Assembly: GCA_018669845.1 (NCBI GenBank)
Contig: JABHSO010000016.1
Span: 1-39,438, forward strand
Direction of reading: 5' to 3'
Length of the DNA: 39,438 nt
Source of the DNA: Gammaproteobacteria bacterium
GTDB lineage: Bacteria; Pseudomonadota; Gammaproteobacteria; GCA-001735895
The position numbers and the translations under genes were made by a program. A model generated the notes under the pieces. That model did not search any database. It was given only the letters and a program-made list of their open reading frames with translations, and was not told the origin of the DNA. Shown piece after piece: positions 31,976-39,438 of this stretch; position 1 is the stretch's first letter, and each line of letters opens with the position of its first letter.

Positions 31976-33337
31976 AAAATTAATACCAAAACACGTTTAC
32001 AGTTAAAGATTCAATCGGGTCTTTTCGTTGTATTGTTTGTTGCTTTTACCGGTGTTTTAGCCTGGTTCAGCACGCAGTATAAATTCAACATTGACTTAAC
32101 GGCCAACCAAAGCAATAGCCTCTCTGAATCATCTTTGCGGTTGCTGAAAAATATAAAACAGCCTGTAAAAATTAGCGCCTTTGTTTCCCCCATTAACGAA
32201 CAGAAAGAAATTTTCGATAAACTGTTTCAGCGTTATGCCGATAAACAGTCATTAATCGAATACCAGAGTATTAACCCAGATATTGCCCCCGACCTGTTAC
32301 GAGAATTTAATATCCAGCGCGATGGTGAAATTGTTATTGAAGTGAATGGCCGTAGCGAAAATGTATTGCAGGTCAGTGAATCTACAATAACCAACACTAT
32401 AGCCCGCCTGCTAAGAAAGGGAGACAGCTGGTTAGTGTTTCTTCAGGGTCATGGAGAGCGAAACCCATTTGGTGATGCCAATCATGATTTGCAATTGTTT
32501 GCATCACGACTCAGTCAGAAGGGATTTAATATCGAGAATTTGAATTTAATCGAAACAACCAGTATTCCCGATAATACCGATGTTTTAGTCATAGCCGATG
32601 CGACAGCCGACCTGCTTGACGGTGAATTAAAAATTATAAATCAGTATGTGAATCAGGGTGGCAACCTGCTGTGGTTAACCGAGCCGGGTGAAAATATTCG
32701 ACTTGAAAGCCTGGCTGAAATACTGGAAATTGAGTTCCTACCCGGTATCATTGTCGACCCAAGCACACAGTTGCTAGGTCTTGATCGAGTAGATTTTGCA
32801 CTAGCTGCAGATTATCCACACCATGCGATTACCACCGCTATCGACAGCATCACTTTGTACCCTAAAGCTCAGGCTATTGATTTTCTGGGTGAACAGAGCG
32901 ATTGGCAGGCAGAACATTTAATCGTCACCCACGATAGAACCTGGAATGAAACCGGAGAAATGGCCGGGCAGATTACTCAGGGAGATAATCACGGTGAGCA
33001 GGCTGGCCCACTCACCATTGGATTGAGCCTGACCCGAAGCTTGCAAAAAGAGGATGGCAAATTACTCACCCAGCGTGTAGTGGTTACTGGAGATGCCGAT
33101 TTTCTATCAAATCAGTACCTCGGAAATGGCAGTAACCTGCCTCTGGGTCTCAACATGCTGAACTGGTTAAGCCATGACGATAACCTGATTGCAATTACTC
33201 CTCGCAAGGCAATTGACAGTCAGCTGGAGTTAACACCAACGCAGCAGTTATCTATCGCCACTTTCTTTTTGTTTCTTTTACCCGCATTATTATTAGGCTC
33301 AGGTATCAGAATCTGGTTAGTAAGGAGAAAACGCTAA
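31973..33337 (+). CDS. GldG-like ABC-type auxiliary membrane protein
   Basis: A 454-residue protein with an N-terminal helix (about 15-33), a large extracytoplasmic domain of the GldG/ABC auxiliary type (FLQGHGERNPFGDANHDL, ENLNLIETTSIPDNTDVLVI, LLWLTEPGE) and a C-terminal helix (about 427-448) ending LVRRKR. It should dock on the periplasmic side of the ABC-2 permease. Its upstream region is the right arm of a palindromic repeat, so its ribosome binding site (GAAAAAG) is weak and may come from the repeat. Its stop overlaps the next start (TAATG). Confidence 0.83.
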   Translation: MKINTKTRLQLKIQSGLFVVLFVAFTGVLAWFSTQYKFNIDLTANQSNSLSESSLRLLKNIKQPVKISAFVSPINEQKEIFDKLFQRYADKQSLIEYQSINPDIAPDLLREFNIQRDGEIVIEVNGRSENVLQVSESTITNTIARLLRKGDSWLVFLQGHGERNPFGDANHDLQLFASRLSQKGFNIENLNLIETTSIPDNTDVLVIADATADLLDGELKIINQYVNQGGNLLWLTEPGENIRLESLAEILEIEFLPGIIVDPSTQLLGLDRVDFALAADYPHHAITTAIDSITLYPKAQAIDFLGEQSDWQAEHLIVTHDRTWNETGEMAGQITQGDNHGEQAGPLTIGLSLTRSLQKEDGKLLTQRVVVTGDADFLSNQYLGNGSNLPLGLNMLNWLSHDDNLIAITPRKAIDSQLELTPTQQLSIATFFLFLLPALLLGSGIRIWLVRRKR

Positions 33338-34185
33338 TGTCCAGGCGCATGCTCATCAATTACCTGTTGTTCATACTGATCATTATCTTCACCTACATTG
33401 GGATTAAATACCCGATCACCGAAGATCAGAAGATTAACCGCAATGCAATTACTACTCTTAAACCAGGTAATATAACCGATATAAAAATTGAAACAGCCGA
33501 TGAGATATTGGTGCTAAAAAAGCAGGGAACTAGCTGGAATATAGAAAGCCCGATTAACTGGTTTGCCAATAATATTGCGGCTGAACGCATCGCTTCTCTG
33601 GCGGCAGTTGAACCTCAATCAAAATTACCCAAAGATCAGATAGATGTTTCTACTCTTGGGTTAAGAATTCCCAAAGCCGTAGTCACGCTGAATAACAAAA
33701 GCATCTATTTTGGTGATACCAATCGTATTGGCAACAGACGTTATTTAATGGTTGATCCAAATGTGTATCTAGCTTCAGATATTCATTATATTTTCATTAG
33801 CCAGGGTTTGAGCGGACTGATAGATAACCGCCTGCTCCCATCACGACTGGAACTTACAGAACTGAAATTCCCAGCGTTTACTTTACACAAAAGTGAGTCG
33901 ACATGGTCTACAAATGCAGAAAATAAACCATCTCAGAATGTGACTCAATTAATCAATAACTGGCACCAGAAGCAGGCTACGATAAAACCTTATGACAGAA
34001 CGTTGAACCCATTGAATAAGATAAAAGCCAGCCTGCAAAGTGGTAGTGATATAGAGTTTTTTGTGCTCTCAATCAAACCTGAAATTATTATCGCCCGACC
34101 CGATCTGAATATTCAATATCACTTTCCCGATCATCAGTACTACGAACTTTTATCACTGGATCAACCAGCTGAGCCATCTAAGTGA
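33337..34185 (+). CDS. DUF4340 family protein
   Basis: A 282-residue protein with an N-terminal membrane anchor (MLINYLLFILIIIFTYIG). Its periplasmic domain is of the DUF4340 type, with repeated W-I-P strands (TSWNIESPINWFANN, LGLRIPKAVVTLNNKSIYFG) and the typical IFISQGLSGLIDNRLLPSRL. Such proteins are encoded next to GldG-like genes. No enzyme residues stand out. It is coupled to both neighbours by start/stop overlaps. Confidence 0.75.
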   Translation: MSRRMLINYLLFILIIIFTYIGIKYPITEDQKINRNAITTLKPGNITDIKIETADEILVLKKQGTSWNIESPINWFANNIAAERIASLAAVEPQSKLPKDQIDVSTLGLRIPKAVVTLNNKSIYFGDTNRIGNRRYLMVDPNVYLASDIHYIFISQGLSGLIDNRLLPSRLELTELKFPAFTLHKSESTWSTNAENKPSQNVTQLINNWHQKQATIKPYDRTLNPLNKIKASLQSGSDIEFFVLSIKPEIIIARPDLNIQYHFPDHQYYELLSLDQPAEPSK

Positions 34186-34979
34186 AAATATTTCTACCTG
34201 TAATTATCTTATTAAGTTTTTCCACATTTGCAGACCATTACCCCGGGCATGCAAAACTGGAATGGGGCATCGGCGCAGTCATGTTAAGTACACCCGATTA
34301 CATTGGCTCTTCACGTTCACAAAACCTGTTTGCTCCTTTCCCTTATTTAAAATACAGGGGAAAGCACCTACGAATTGATGACGGAATTGAGGCTCGCCTG
34401 TTCAATACTCCTGATTTATTGCTATCAATCAGCGGTAATGGTTCCTTGCCCAGTCCAGACGATAATCCCGCACGTGAGGGCATGGATAAACTGGATGCCA
34501 GTATTGAGTTTGGACCATCACTGGAATATCGCCTGACCCACGATGAATCGACATCTGTCTGGCTGGAAGTCCCACTTCGGTTTGCATTTAGTATCGGAGA
34601 CAATACCGGGTATATTGGCCAAATTTTCAATCCGAAAATCGCCTGGAGAAAATCTGCTTTAAATAAATTTGACTGGAAATTAAGAGTGGCAGTCGGCCCA
34701 ATATTTGGTGATGAAGATTTCAATGGTTATTACTACAACGTAGCTGAACACGAAATAACATCTCAACGACCTGCTTTTAAAGCTGTTCAGGGATACAACG
34801 GTTTCAGAACTGATTTCACCTACAGCAGACGCATCGGTAAATTCTGGTTAGGAGGATTTATTCGCAATGATAATCTTAGCAATAGCGTGATTGAAGACAG
34901 CCCACTGGTTACCGAATCAAGTAACTGGACTGCAGGAATATCATTAGCTTTGGTCTTTTCTGATCGCGGCTGTTGTTAA
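34182..34979 (+). CDS. MipA/OmpV family outer-membrane protein
   Basis: A 265-residue protein starting with GTG overlapping the previous stop (GTGA). The signal peptide is MKIFLPVIILLSFSTFADH. Beta-barrel features follow: WGIGAVMLSTPDYIGSSRSQ, FPYLKYRGKHLRIDDGIEARL, and alternating aromatic strands to the end. MipA/OmpV members are barrel proteins linked to envelope maintenance. Coupling to the exporter genes suggests a shared envelope role, but its ligand is unknown. It ends CC after the last strand, which is unusual for a barrel that normally ends in an aromatic residue. Confidence 0.78.
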   Translation: MKIFLPVIILLSFSTFADHYPGHAKLEWGIGAVMLSTPDYIGSSRSQNLFAPFPYLKYRGKHLRIDDGIEARLFNTPDLLLSISGNGSLPSPDDNPAREGMDKLDASIEFGPSLEYRLTHDESTSVWLEVPLRFAFSIGDNTGYIGQIFNPKIAWRKSALNKFDWKLRVAVGPIFGDEDFNGYYYNVAEHEITSQRPAFKAVQGYNGFRTDFTYSRRIGKFWLGGFIRNDNLSNSVIEDSPLVTESSNWTAGISLALVFSDRGCC

Positions 34980-34986
34980 CAACAAT

Positions 34987-35796
34987 ATGCCTGAATTACC
35001 TGAAGTAGAAACAACATTACGTGGGCTGGAGCCACACTTATTAAAGCGCACAATAACCCGCATAGAAATCAGGCAGCCAAAATTACGCTGGCCTGTTCCC
35101 GATGAAATTTTAAACCTGCAGGGAGCAACAATTCAGTTACTAAAAAGACGCGCCAAATACCTGTTAATTTATACTGATCAGGGCAACATGATCTGGCACT
35201 TAGGCATGTCAGGCAGTATGCGTATGCTGCCAGAACAAGAAGTCGGCAGTAAACACGAACACATCAAAATAATTCTGAATGACAACTCATCTCTGAGATA
35301 TATAGACCCTCGACGTTTTGGTGCTTTACTACACACTGACTCAGACCCGTTAAATCATAAATTAATCTGTACTCTCGGCCCAGAACCATTAAGCAAGGAA
35401 TTTAATGCCGATTACCTGAAGCACCAATGCCTGTCAAAAAGCAGCTCAATCAAACAGGTCATAATGGATAGCCATATTGTCGTGGGAATCGGTAATATTT
35501 ATGCCTGCGAAAGTCTTTTCCTAAGTGGTATAAACCCCAAAACAAAAGCTAAACGAATCAGCATCAGACGAATAGAGAAACTGGTTCAATCAATTAAATC
35601 AGTATTGCAACAGGCTATTTTACAGGGGGGAACCACATTACAGGATTTCACCCAGACCAATGGTCAGCCCGGTTACTTTGCACAAAAACTACATGTGTAT
35701 GGTAATAAAAAAGAGTGCCTGAATTGTGGAACAAAAATTAAACGAATTACCCAGGCACAACGATCAACTTTTTATTGTTCCTGCTGTCAGCGATAA
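34987..35796 (+). CDS. mutM: Formamidopyrimidine-DNA glycosylase MutM/Fpg
   Basis: A 269-residue base-excision repair enzyme that removes 8-oxoguanine and nicks the DNA. The N-terminal MPELPEVETTLRGL supplies the catalytic Pro and Glu. Lys in RRAKYLL, the HLGMSGSMR loop, YIDPRRFG and the helix-two-turn-helix VGIGNIYACESLFLSGI are present. The C-terminal zinc finger has four cysteines in two pairs (CLNC and CSCC). It starts 7 bases after the MipA gene. Confidence 0.95.
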   Translation: MPELPEVETTLRGLEPHLLKRTITRIEIRQPKLRWPVPDEILNLQGATIQLLKRRAKYLLIYTDQGNMIWHLGMSGSMRMLPEQEVGSKHEHIKIILNDNSSLRYIDPRRFGALLHTDSDPLNHKLICTLGPEPLSKEFNADYLKHQCLSKSSSIKQVIMDSHIVVGIGNIYACESLFLSGINPKTKAKRISIRRIEKLVQSIKSVLQQAILQGGTTLQDFTQTNGQPGYFAQKLHVYGNKKECLNCGTKIKRITQAQRSTFYCSCCQR

Positions 35797-35818
35797 GAGT
35801 AAATCTGGAAAAACAAAT

Positions 35819-35873
35819 GGATGCAGGAACAGCATCCCCAGGCTTTGTGTCTGTAGGGTGCGCCGCGCGCACC
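35819..35873. repeat. Two hairpins downstream of mutM
   Basis: GGATGC-AGGAACA-GCATCC (35819-35837) is followed by a perfect GGTGCGC-CGC-GCGCACC stem (35857-35873) inside TAGGGTGCGCCGCGCGCACC. The second resembles a G+C-rich dispersed motif I associate with gammaproteobacterial intergenic regions. Neither is followed by a T-run, so they are weak as terminators. Confidence 0.5.
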
Positions 35874-35893
35874 ATTAAATTTCAGTACAAACT

Positions 35894-36034
35894 CTAACGA
35901 TGCACACAGTAAATTCGATCCATACCGCTGCCGTCATTTAAACCATCACCTGAGTTTGCTGCAGGTCCACCAGCTACTGCAACGCCTGGAAGAATAAACA
36001 ACAAAACCAATAACAATAAGATAACTCTTTTCAT
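35894..36034 (-). CDS. Small secreted protein, 46 residues, function unknown
   Basis: On the minus strand an ATG at 36034 is preceded by AGGGAGGGTAAAGTT, one of the best ribosome binding sites in the window. The product starts MKRVILLLLVLLFILPGVAV, a textbook signal peptide with a likely cleavage after the AVA at 19-21. It leaves a ~25-residue Gly/Asp/Asn-rich mature peptide (GGPAANSGDGLNDGSGMDRI) ending YCVHR, with one cysteine. I do not recognise the family. It stands alone, convergent with mutM and divergent from the PPK2 gene. Confidence 0.62.
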   Translation of the reverse strand: MKRVILLLLVLLFILPGVAVAGGPAANSGDGLNDGSGMDRIYCVHR

Positions 36035-36222
36035 AACTTTACCCTCCCTAACTTTAAGTTAGTAATAGGAGCACTTTAATAGTACGCCTTAGACCCTGTT
36101 TTTAGTATAGATTCAGGTTATCAATCTCGCCTACAACCTGTTTCAATAGTTAAAAATACCAGCCACTCAGCCAATTCACCAAGCCCTTAACTGATATATT
36201 TAAGATTATTGATCTGAGGCAA

Positions 36223-36251
36223 TTTATATACCCATTAATTTAGACTATAAT
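36223..36251 (+). promoter_or_regulatory. Sigma-70 promoter of the first PPK2 gene
   Basis: A perfect -10 TATAAT (36246-36251) and a TTTATA at 36223-36228 are 17 bases apart. The gene start follows ~38 bases downstream, with CTAGGAGAGG as ribosome binding site. Confidence 0.6.
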
Positions 36252-36288
36252 CTTCAGCTAACATAATACCCCGACCCTAGGAGAGGTT

Positions 36289-37101
36289 ATGATCGATAAA
36301 AACAAAACACCAAAAAAACCAAAAAAAATTGATAAGAAACTCTATGAAAGCGAATTGGCCAAGTTACAAAGTGAGCTAGTCAAACTCCAGGCATGGATTA
36401 GTCATGAAAAATTAAAAGTGGTTGTATTATTCGAAGGCCGGGATGCGGCTGGTAAGGGTGGTGTTATAAAACGCATTACTCAACACCTCAATCCTCGTGT
36501 CTGTCGTGTAGCAGCTTTACCTGCTCCTACAGAAAGAGAAACAACACAATGGTATTTTCAACGCTATGTTCCTCATCTTCCTGCGGCTGGTGAAATGGTA
36601 TTATTTGACCGTAGCTGGTACAACCGTGCTGGTGTCGAAAAGGTAATGGGTTTTTGCTCCGACGAAGAATATCAGGAATACCTTCGTTCATGCCCTGAAT
36701 TCGAACGCATGCTGGTTCGCTCAGGCATTATCCTGATTAAATACTGGTTTTCAGTATCGGATGAAGAACAGGAAGCTCGCTTCCAAAGCCGCCTCACAGA
36801 TCCTCTAAAACGCTGGAAACTAAGCCCGATGGATCTTGAATCTCGTAAGCGTTGGGTCGAGTACTCTAAAGCCAAAGATCAAATGTTTGCTCACACGGAT
36901 ATCAAACAGGCTCCGTGGTTTGTGGTTAAATCAGATGTAAAAAAACATGCTCGTCTAAACTGTATCTCTCACCTGTTGAACCAGATTCCTTATGATGATC
37001 TCACACCTGAGAAAATTAAATTACCCAAACGGGAAGAAGGTATCGGCTATGTCAGACCACCCATGACTGATCAAACTTTTATACCGGATACTTATCCCTA
37101 G
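36289..37101 (+). CDS. ppk2: Polyphosphate kinase 2 family protein (first of two)
   Basis: A 270-residue cytoplasmic enzyme that transfers phosphate between polyphosphate and nucleotides. Walker A is GRDAAGKGG, Walker B is LFDRSWYNR, and the lid module is FQSRLTDPLKRWKLSPMDLES. These features and its size fit the one-domain class I PPK2, which mainly phosphorylates nucleoside diphosphates. The N-terminus is a short lysine-rich segment (NKTPKKPKKIDKK). A paralogue follows after 89 bases. Confidence 0.93.
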   Translation: MIDKNKTPKKPKKIDKKLYESELAKLQSELVKLQAWISHEKLKVVVLFEGRDAAGKGGVIKRITQHLNPRVCRVAALPAPTERETTQWYFQRYVPHLPAAGEMVLFDRSWYNRAGVEKVMGFCSDEEYQEYLRSCPEFERMLVRSGIILIKYWFSVSDEEQEARFQSRLTDPLKRWKLSPMDLESRKRWVEYSKAKDQMFAHTDIKQAPWFVVKSDVKKHARLNCISHLLNQIPYDDLTPEKIKLPKREEGIGYVRPPMTDQTFIPDTYP

Positions 37102-37121
37102 CGCATACTAAAAAACCTTTC

Positions 37122-37154
37122 CAGGGGTTTGACCCACATCAAGGTAAGCCCCTG
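37122..37154. repeat. Hairpin between the two PPK2 genes
   Basis: CAGGGGTTTGACC can pair with GGTAAGCCCCTG around CACATCAA. There is no T-run on the plus strand, so it may attenuate or mark the junction rather than terminate. Confidence 0.35.
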
Positions 37155-37190
37155 AAAACATACATAAAAAAGCTAAAAAGCCTATTATGC

Positions 37191-38270
37191 ATGTCAACTG
37201 ACAATTTTATACATTCTCTGGACAAGCTACTAATGAACAACGAAAAAAAAAGCACCAGCCAGTCTGACGCCTCCCCCACTGTGGTAAAGAAAGCAACTTC
37301 TACGATAAAGAAGAAACCTACTTCGACGGTTAAAAAGAAAGCAGCACCTACTACTGTAAAATCGTCAGCACCTAAAGCAGTAGTACCACCTACTAAAGCA
37401 AAACCTTCAGAGTCTGCTGTAAAGAAACCTCCTACGACCAAACAGGAAGCTGAAGAAGCTCGACTTAAAAAAGTTAAAAAGAAAGCATATCGCCGATATA
37501 TACGAGAAGAGGAATTAATACCTTATCAGGCCGAATTGATAAAATTGCAGCAACACCTTGAAAAAACCAATAAGCGCATGATCATTCTTTTTGAAGGAAG
37601 GGATGCTTCAGGCAAAGGTGGCACCATCCGTCGTGTATCACGCTATATGAATGAAAAACACTACCGTATAGTCGCACTGGGTAAACCAACCGAGTACGAA
37701 AAGACTCAATGGTTTTTCCAGAAATATATACGCCATTTTCCTCGAGGTGGTGAAGTCGTATTATTCGATCGCAGCTGGTACAACCGTGCCATGGTAGAGC
37801 CTGTATTCGGATTCTGTACCGATATAGAATATAAAAATTTCATGCGTGGTGTAGCTGGATTCGAAAAAGACCTGGTTAGACAGGGCACTATCATTGTGAA
37901 GCTGTATTTCAGTGTCACTAAAGAAGAACAGGATAGACGTTTTACTCGCCGTAAAACAGATCCTCTCAGACAGTGGAAACTGAGCGAAGTCGATGTGCAG
38001 GCTCAGGAACGCTGGGATGATTTTACCAACGTCAAATATCAGATGCTGAGAAAAACACATAGCACTCACGCACCCTGGACGATTATTCGTTCCAACGACA
38101 AACATCAGGCCAGATTGAATGCCATGAAAGTTATTTTAAATTCGGTTCCCTACAGACGTGGGAAACAGAAACTAGACTTCGTTCCAGACCCGGAAATAGT
38201 GGTATCAGGAGCCAGAGAGATGGAAACGATGGAAGCTCAACGCTTACAAAGTGGTAAATTCGAGGCCTAA
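37191..38270 (+). CDS. Polyphosphate kinase 2 family protein with histone-H1-like N-terminal tail (second of two)
   Basis: A 359-residue PPK2. The catalytic part (from about residue 105) has GRDASGKGG, LFDRSWYNR and FTRRKTDPLRQWKLSEVDVQ. The first ~100 residues are low-complexity, rich in Lys, Pro, Thr and Ser (VVKKATSTIKKKPTSTVKKK and similar), like bacterial histone-H1-type tails. Such a tail could bind polyphosphate or nucleic acid. ATG 37191 has no clear ribosome binding site; ATG 37233 (MNNEKKSTSQ), behind a weak GGACAAG, is an alternative. It is a diverged paralogue of its neighbour, not a recent copy. Confidence 0.9.
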   Translation: MSTDNFIHSLDKLLMNNEKKSTSQSDASPTVVKKATSTIKKKPTSTVKKKAAPTTVKSSAPKAVVPPTKAKPSESAVKKPPTTKQEAEEARLKKVKKKAYRRYIREEELIPYQAELIKLQQHLEKTNKRMIILFEGRDASGKGGTIRRVSRYMNEKHYRIVALGKPTEYEKTQWFFQKYIRHFPRGGEVVLFDRSWYNRAMVEPVFGFCTDIEYKNFMRGVAGFEKDLVRQGTIIVKLYFSVTKEEQDRRFTRRKTDPLRQWKLSEVDVQAQERWDDFTNVKYQMLRKTHSTHAPWTIIRSNDKHQARLNAMKVILNSVPYRRGKQKLDFVPDPEIVVSGAREMETMEAQRLQSGKFEA

Positions 38271-38300
38271 GAAAAGGTCGACTCCGACACTACATCTACA

Positions 38301-38331
38301 CGGCTACTCTGAAATTAATTCAGGGTAGCCG
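38301..38331. terminator. Hairpin at the convergent end of the PPK2 and desulfhydrase genes
   Basis: CGGCTACTCTGAA and TTCAGGGTAGCCG pair over 13 positions (one G-T) around ATTAA. The stem overlaps the last codons of the minus-strand gene. No clear T-run follows on either side, so termination is likely but unproved. Confidence 0.5.
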
Positions 38332-39317
38332 AATAACGCAGGTGTCCCGCCAGTGTGCAAAAACATCACCCGCTGATCTTCACTCCACATACCATCACGA
38401 ACATAAGCCAGTAATCCAGCCATTGCCTTACCAGTATAAGTAGGATCCAGTAAAACACCTTCCGATTCTGCGGTTAAACTAATAGCTTCTTTAACATAAT
38501 CATTCAACTGGCCATAACCTGGCTGTAGCATGCAATCATCTACATGGACATCATCAGCTGTCACACAAACATCTACTTTCATCATAGATGCTAACTGGTT
38601 CGTTTTATCCAGAACACGTTGCTTCTGTAACTCAGCACTTCTGCGAACACACATGCCATAAACCCGAACAGGACTCCCTAAAACACGTAACCCAAACAAT
38701 AATCCTGCATGCGTATTGGCTGAACCAGATGCCAGCACAATAGCATCAAAGGTTAAATTCATTTGCGCAATCTGTTGTAAAATTTCTTCAGCCGCCTTCA
38801 CATAACCCAAAGCACCATAAGGTGTATGCATGCCCGATAAAGGAATAACATAAGGCGTCGCTCCTTCTGTTTTCAATACTTCGGCTCGTTCATATAAAGC
38901 ATTATCGGCACCATCTTCATCTTCTCCTACCGGATAGTGATGTATTTTAGCTCCCATAATTTTCATCAGCATCGGATTGCCAGAATCATAATATTGCGGA
39001 AGTCGATCACTGACTCTTTTTTCCAGCTGCACTTCAACCTTCATGCCCATTTTACGGGCTGCTGCAATCGTCATACGTACATGATTGGATTGCACGGCTC
39101 CAGTAGTAAGTAAAATATCAGCCCCATGTTGCAAAGCCTGACCAACATAATATTCAAGCTGACGAGCCTTGTTACCACCCATTGCTAAACCAGTACAGTC
39201 ATCTCGTTTAATCCAGATTTCCGGACCTGACATCACAGCTGTTAAATGGGGCATTTTTTCGAGAGGTGTCGGAGTGTGAGACAGCGAAACACTGGGGAAT
39301 GGAACATCTAAATTCAT
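38304..39317 (-). CDS. dcyD: D-cysteine desulfhydrase / ACC deaminase family PLP enzyme
   Basis: A 337-residue PLP enzyme of the tryptophan-synthase-beta fold. IWIKRDDCTGLAMGGNKARQLEYY holds the PLP lysine, followed by TGAVQSNHVRMTIAAA. The phosphate-binding region is LASGSANTHAGLLFGL, and LLDPTYTGKAMAGLL and FLHTGGTPALFGYPE lie near the end. Members cleave D-cysteine to pyruvate, H2S and ammonia. ACC deaminase and cysteate sulfo-lyase (CuyA) share this fold, so the substrate is uncertain. It is 12 bases downstream of a membrane protein gene cut by the window edge. Confidence 0.82.
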   Translation of the reverse strand: MNLDVPFPSVSLSHTPTPLEKMPHLTAVMSGPEIWIKRDDCTGLAMGGNKARQLEYYVGQALQHGADILLTTGAVQSNHVRMTIAAARKMGMKVEVQLEKRVSDRLPQYYDSGNPMLMKIMGAKIHHYPVGEDEDGADNALYERAEVLKTEGATPYVIPLSGMHTPYGALGYVKAAEEILQQIAQMNLTFDAIVLASGSANTHAGLLFGLRVLGSPVRVYGMCVRRSAELQKQRVLDKTNQLASMMKVDVCVTADDVHVDDCMLQPGYGQLNDYVKEAISLTAESEGVLLDPTYTGKAMAGLLAYVRDGMWSEDQRVMFLHTGGTPALFGYPELISE

Positions 39318-39329
39318 AGTGAGTAGACT

Positions 39330-39438
39330 CTATAGTTGTAATAACATGACAATAGCTGTCAGGATTAAGATAAACAGCACAATTTCTTTAAATAACTTCT
39401 GATTAATTTTATCCGCCAGATAGTGTCCCGCAAAGACA
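39330..39438 (-). CDS. C-terminus of a membrane protein, possibly TSUP (TauE/SafE) family
   Basis: The frame is open from the window edge and gives 35 residues: FAGHYLADKINQKLFKEIVL and then a hydrophobic helix ending MLLQL. The pattern of a glycine-containing amphipathic stretch, a basic turn and a last helix looks like the end of TauE/SafE sulfite/sulfonate exporters. If so, its position before a sulfur-amino-acid enzyme would make sense. Only the tail is visible, so this is tentative. Confidence 0.45.
   Translation of the reverse strand, partial: VFAGHYLADKINQKLFKEIVLFILILTAIVMLLQL

Larger units (their letters stand above)
35797..36288. other. Intergenic region between mutM and the first PPK2 gene
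   Basis: A 492-base stretch with the two hairpins after mutM, a small minus-strand secreted-protein gene (35894-36034) with its leader, and the promoter of the PPK2 gene near its right end. I saw no tRNA or other RNA gene in the rest (36060-36220). Confidence 0.55.

Noticed and set aside
37113..37160. Hairpin between PPK2 genes as a terminator for a minus-strand transcript
   Set aside because: A short T-run lies on the minus strand, but no minus-strand gene ends here.

Overview
The window is a stretch of a gammaproteobacterial chromosome of moderate G+C. The thiBPQ, folB/folK, rpmB-rpmG and mutM proteins all resemble gammaproteobacterial versions. The hydrogen, thiamine and polyphosphate genes suggest a free-living or symbiotic chemotroph that can use H2. 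The species cannot be named from the sequence alone.

Layout. (1) 1-3527 (+): the end of a thiamine uptake operon: thiB (cut by the window edge), thiP, thiQ and a phosphotransferase that is probably a thiamine salvage kinase. (2) 3528-5224: a hisC-type aminotransferase bracketed by two copies of a CACGAAG-rich palindromic repeat. (3) 5225-11622 (-): a seven-gene hydrogenase-2-type [NiFe] uptake hydrogenase operon, transcribed hybO-hybA-hybB-hybC-hybD-hypC paralogue-hybE. (4) 11623-11941: a divergent control region with a well-spaced sigma-54-type promoter for hybO, an IHF-like site and several palindromes. (5) 11942-27156 (+): a tightly packed maturation and regulation block: hupK, hypA, hypB, hypC, hypD, hypE, hypX, hoxA, hoxJ, hoxB, hoxC, hypF and a nickel permease. 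(6) 27157-29337 (-): a PAS-PAS-GGDEF protein, then folB-folK. (7) 29518-29930 (+): rpmB-rpmG with a clear promoter and terminator. (8) 30129-34979 (+): a Gld-like ABC exporter set (ATPase, permease, GldG-like, DUF4340) plus a MipA/OmpV outer-membrane protein. (9) 34987-38270: mutM, a small secreted protein on the minus strand, and two tandem PPK2 polyphosphate kinases. (10) 38304-39438 (-): a D-cysteine desulfhydrase-like enzyme and the tail of a membrane protein.

How the hydrogen genes fit together. HypA/B and the permease supply nickel. HypE/F make the cyanide ligands, HypX is expected to supply CO under air, and HypC/D and HupK build and carry the Fe(CN)2CO unit. HybE and HybD finish the enzyme, which Tat exports to the periplasmic face of the membrane, where HybA and HybB pass electrons to quinone. 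HoxB/HoxC sense H2 and act through the kinase HoxJ on the NtrC-type activator HoxA. HoxA needs sigma-54, and a sigma-54-like promoter sits upstream of hybO, so the whole circuit is in this window.

Most notable points. The small subunit HybO has proline where a proximal [4Fe-4S] cluster cysteine is expected. A hydrogenase-2-type enzyme is combined with the regulatory and CO-supply genes best known from O2-tolerant systems. A 12-unit heptanucleotide tandem repeat fills the whole hypE-hypX junction. Three copies of one palindromic element are present, one of them inside the Gld-like operon. A 46-residue secreted peptide with a strong ribosome binding site lies downstream of mutM.
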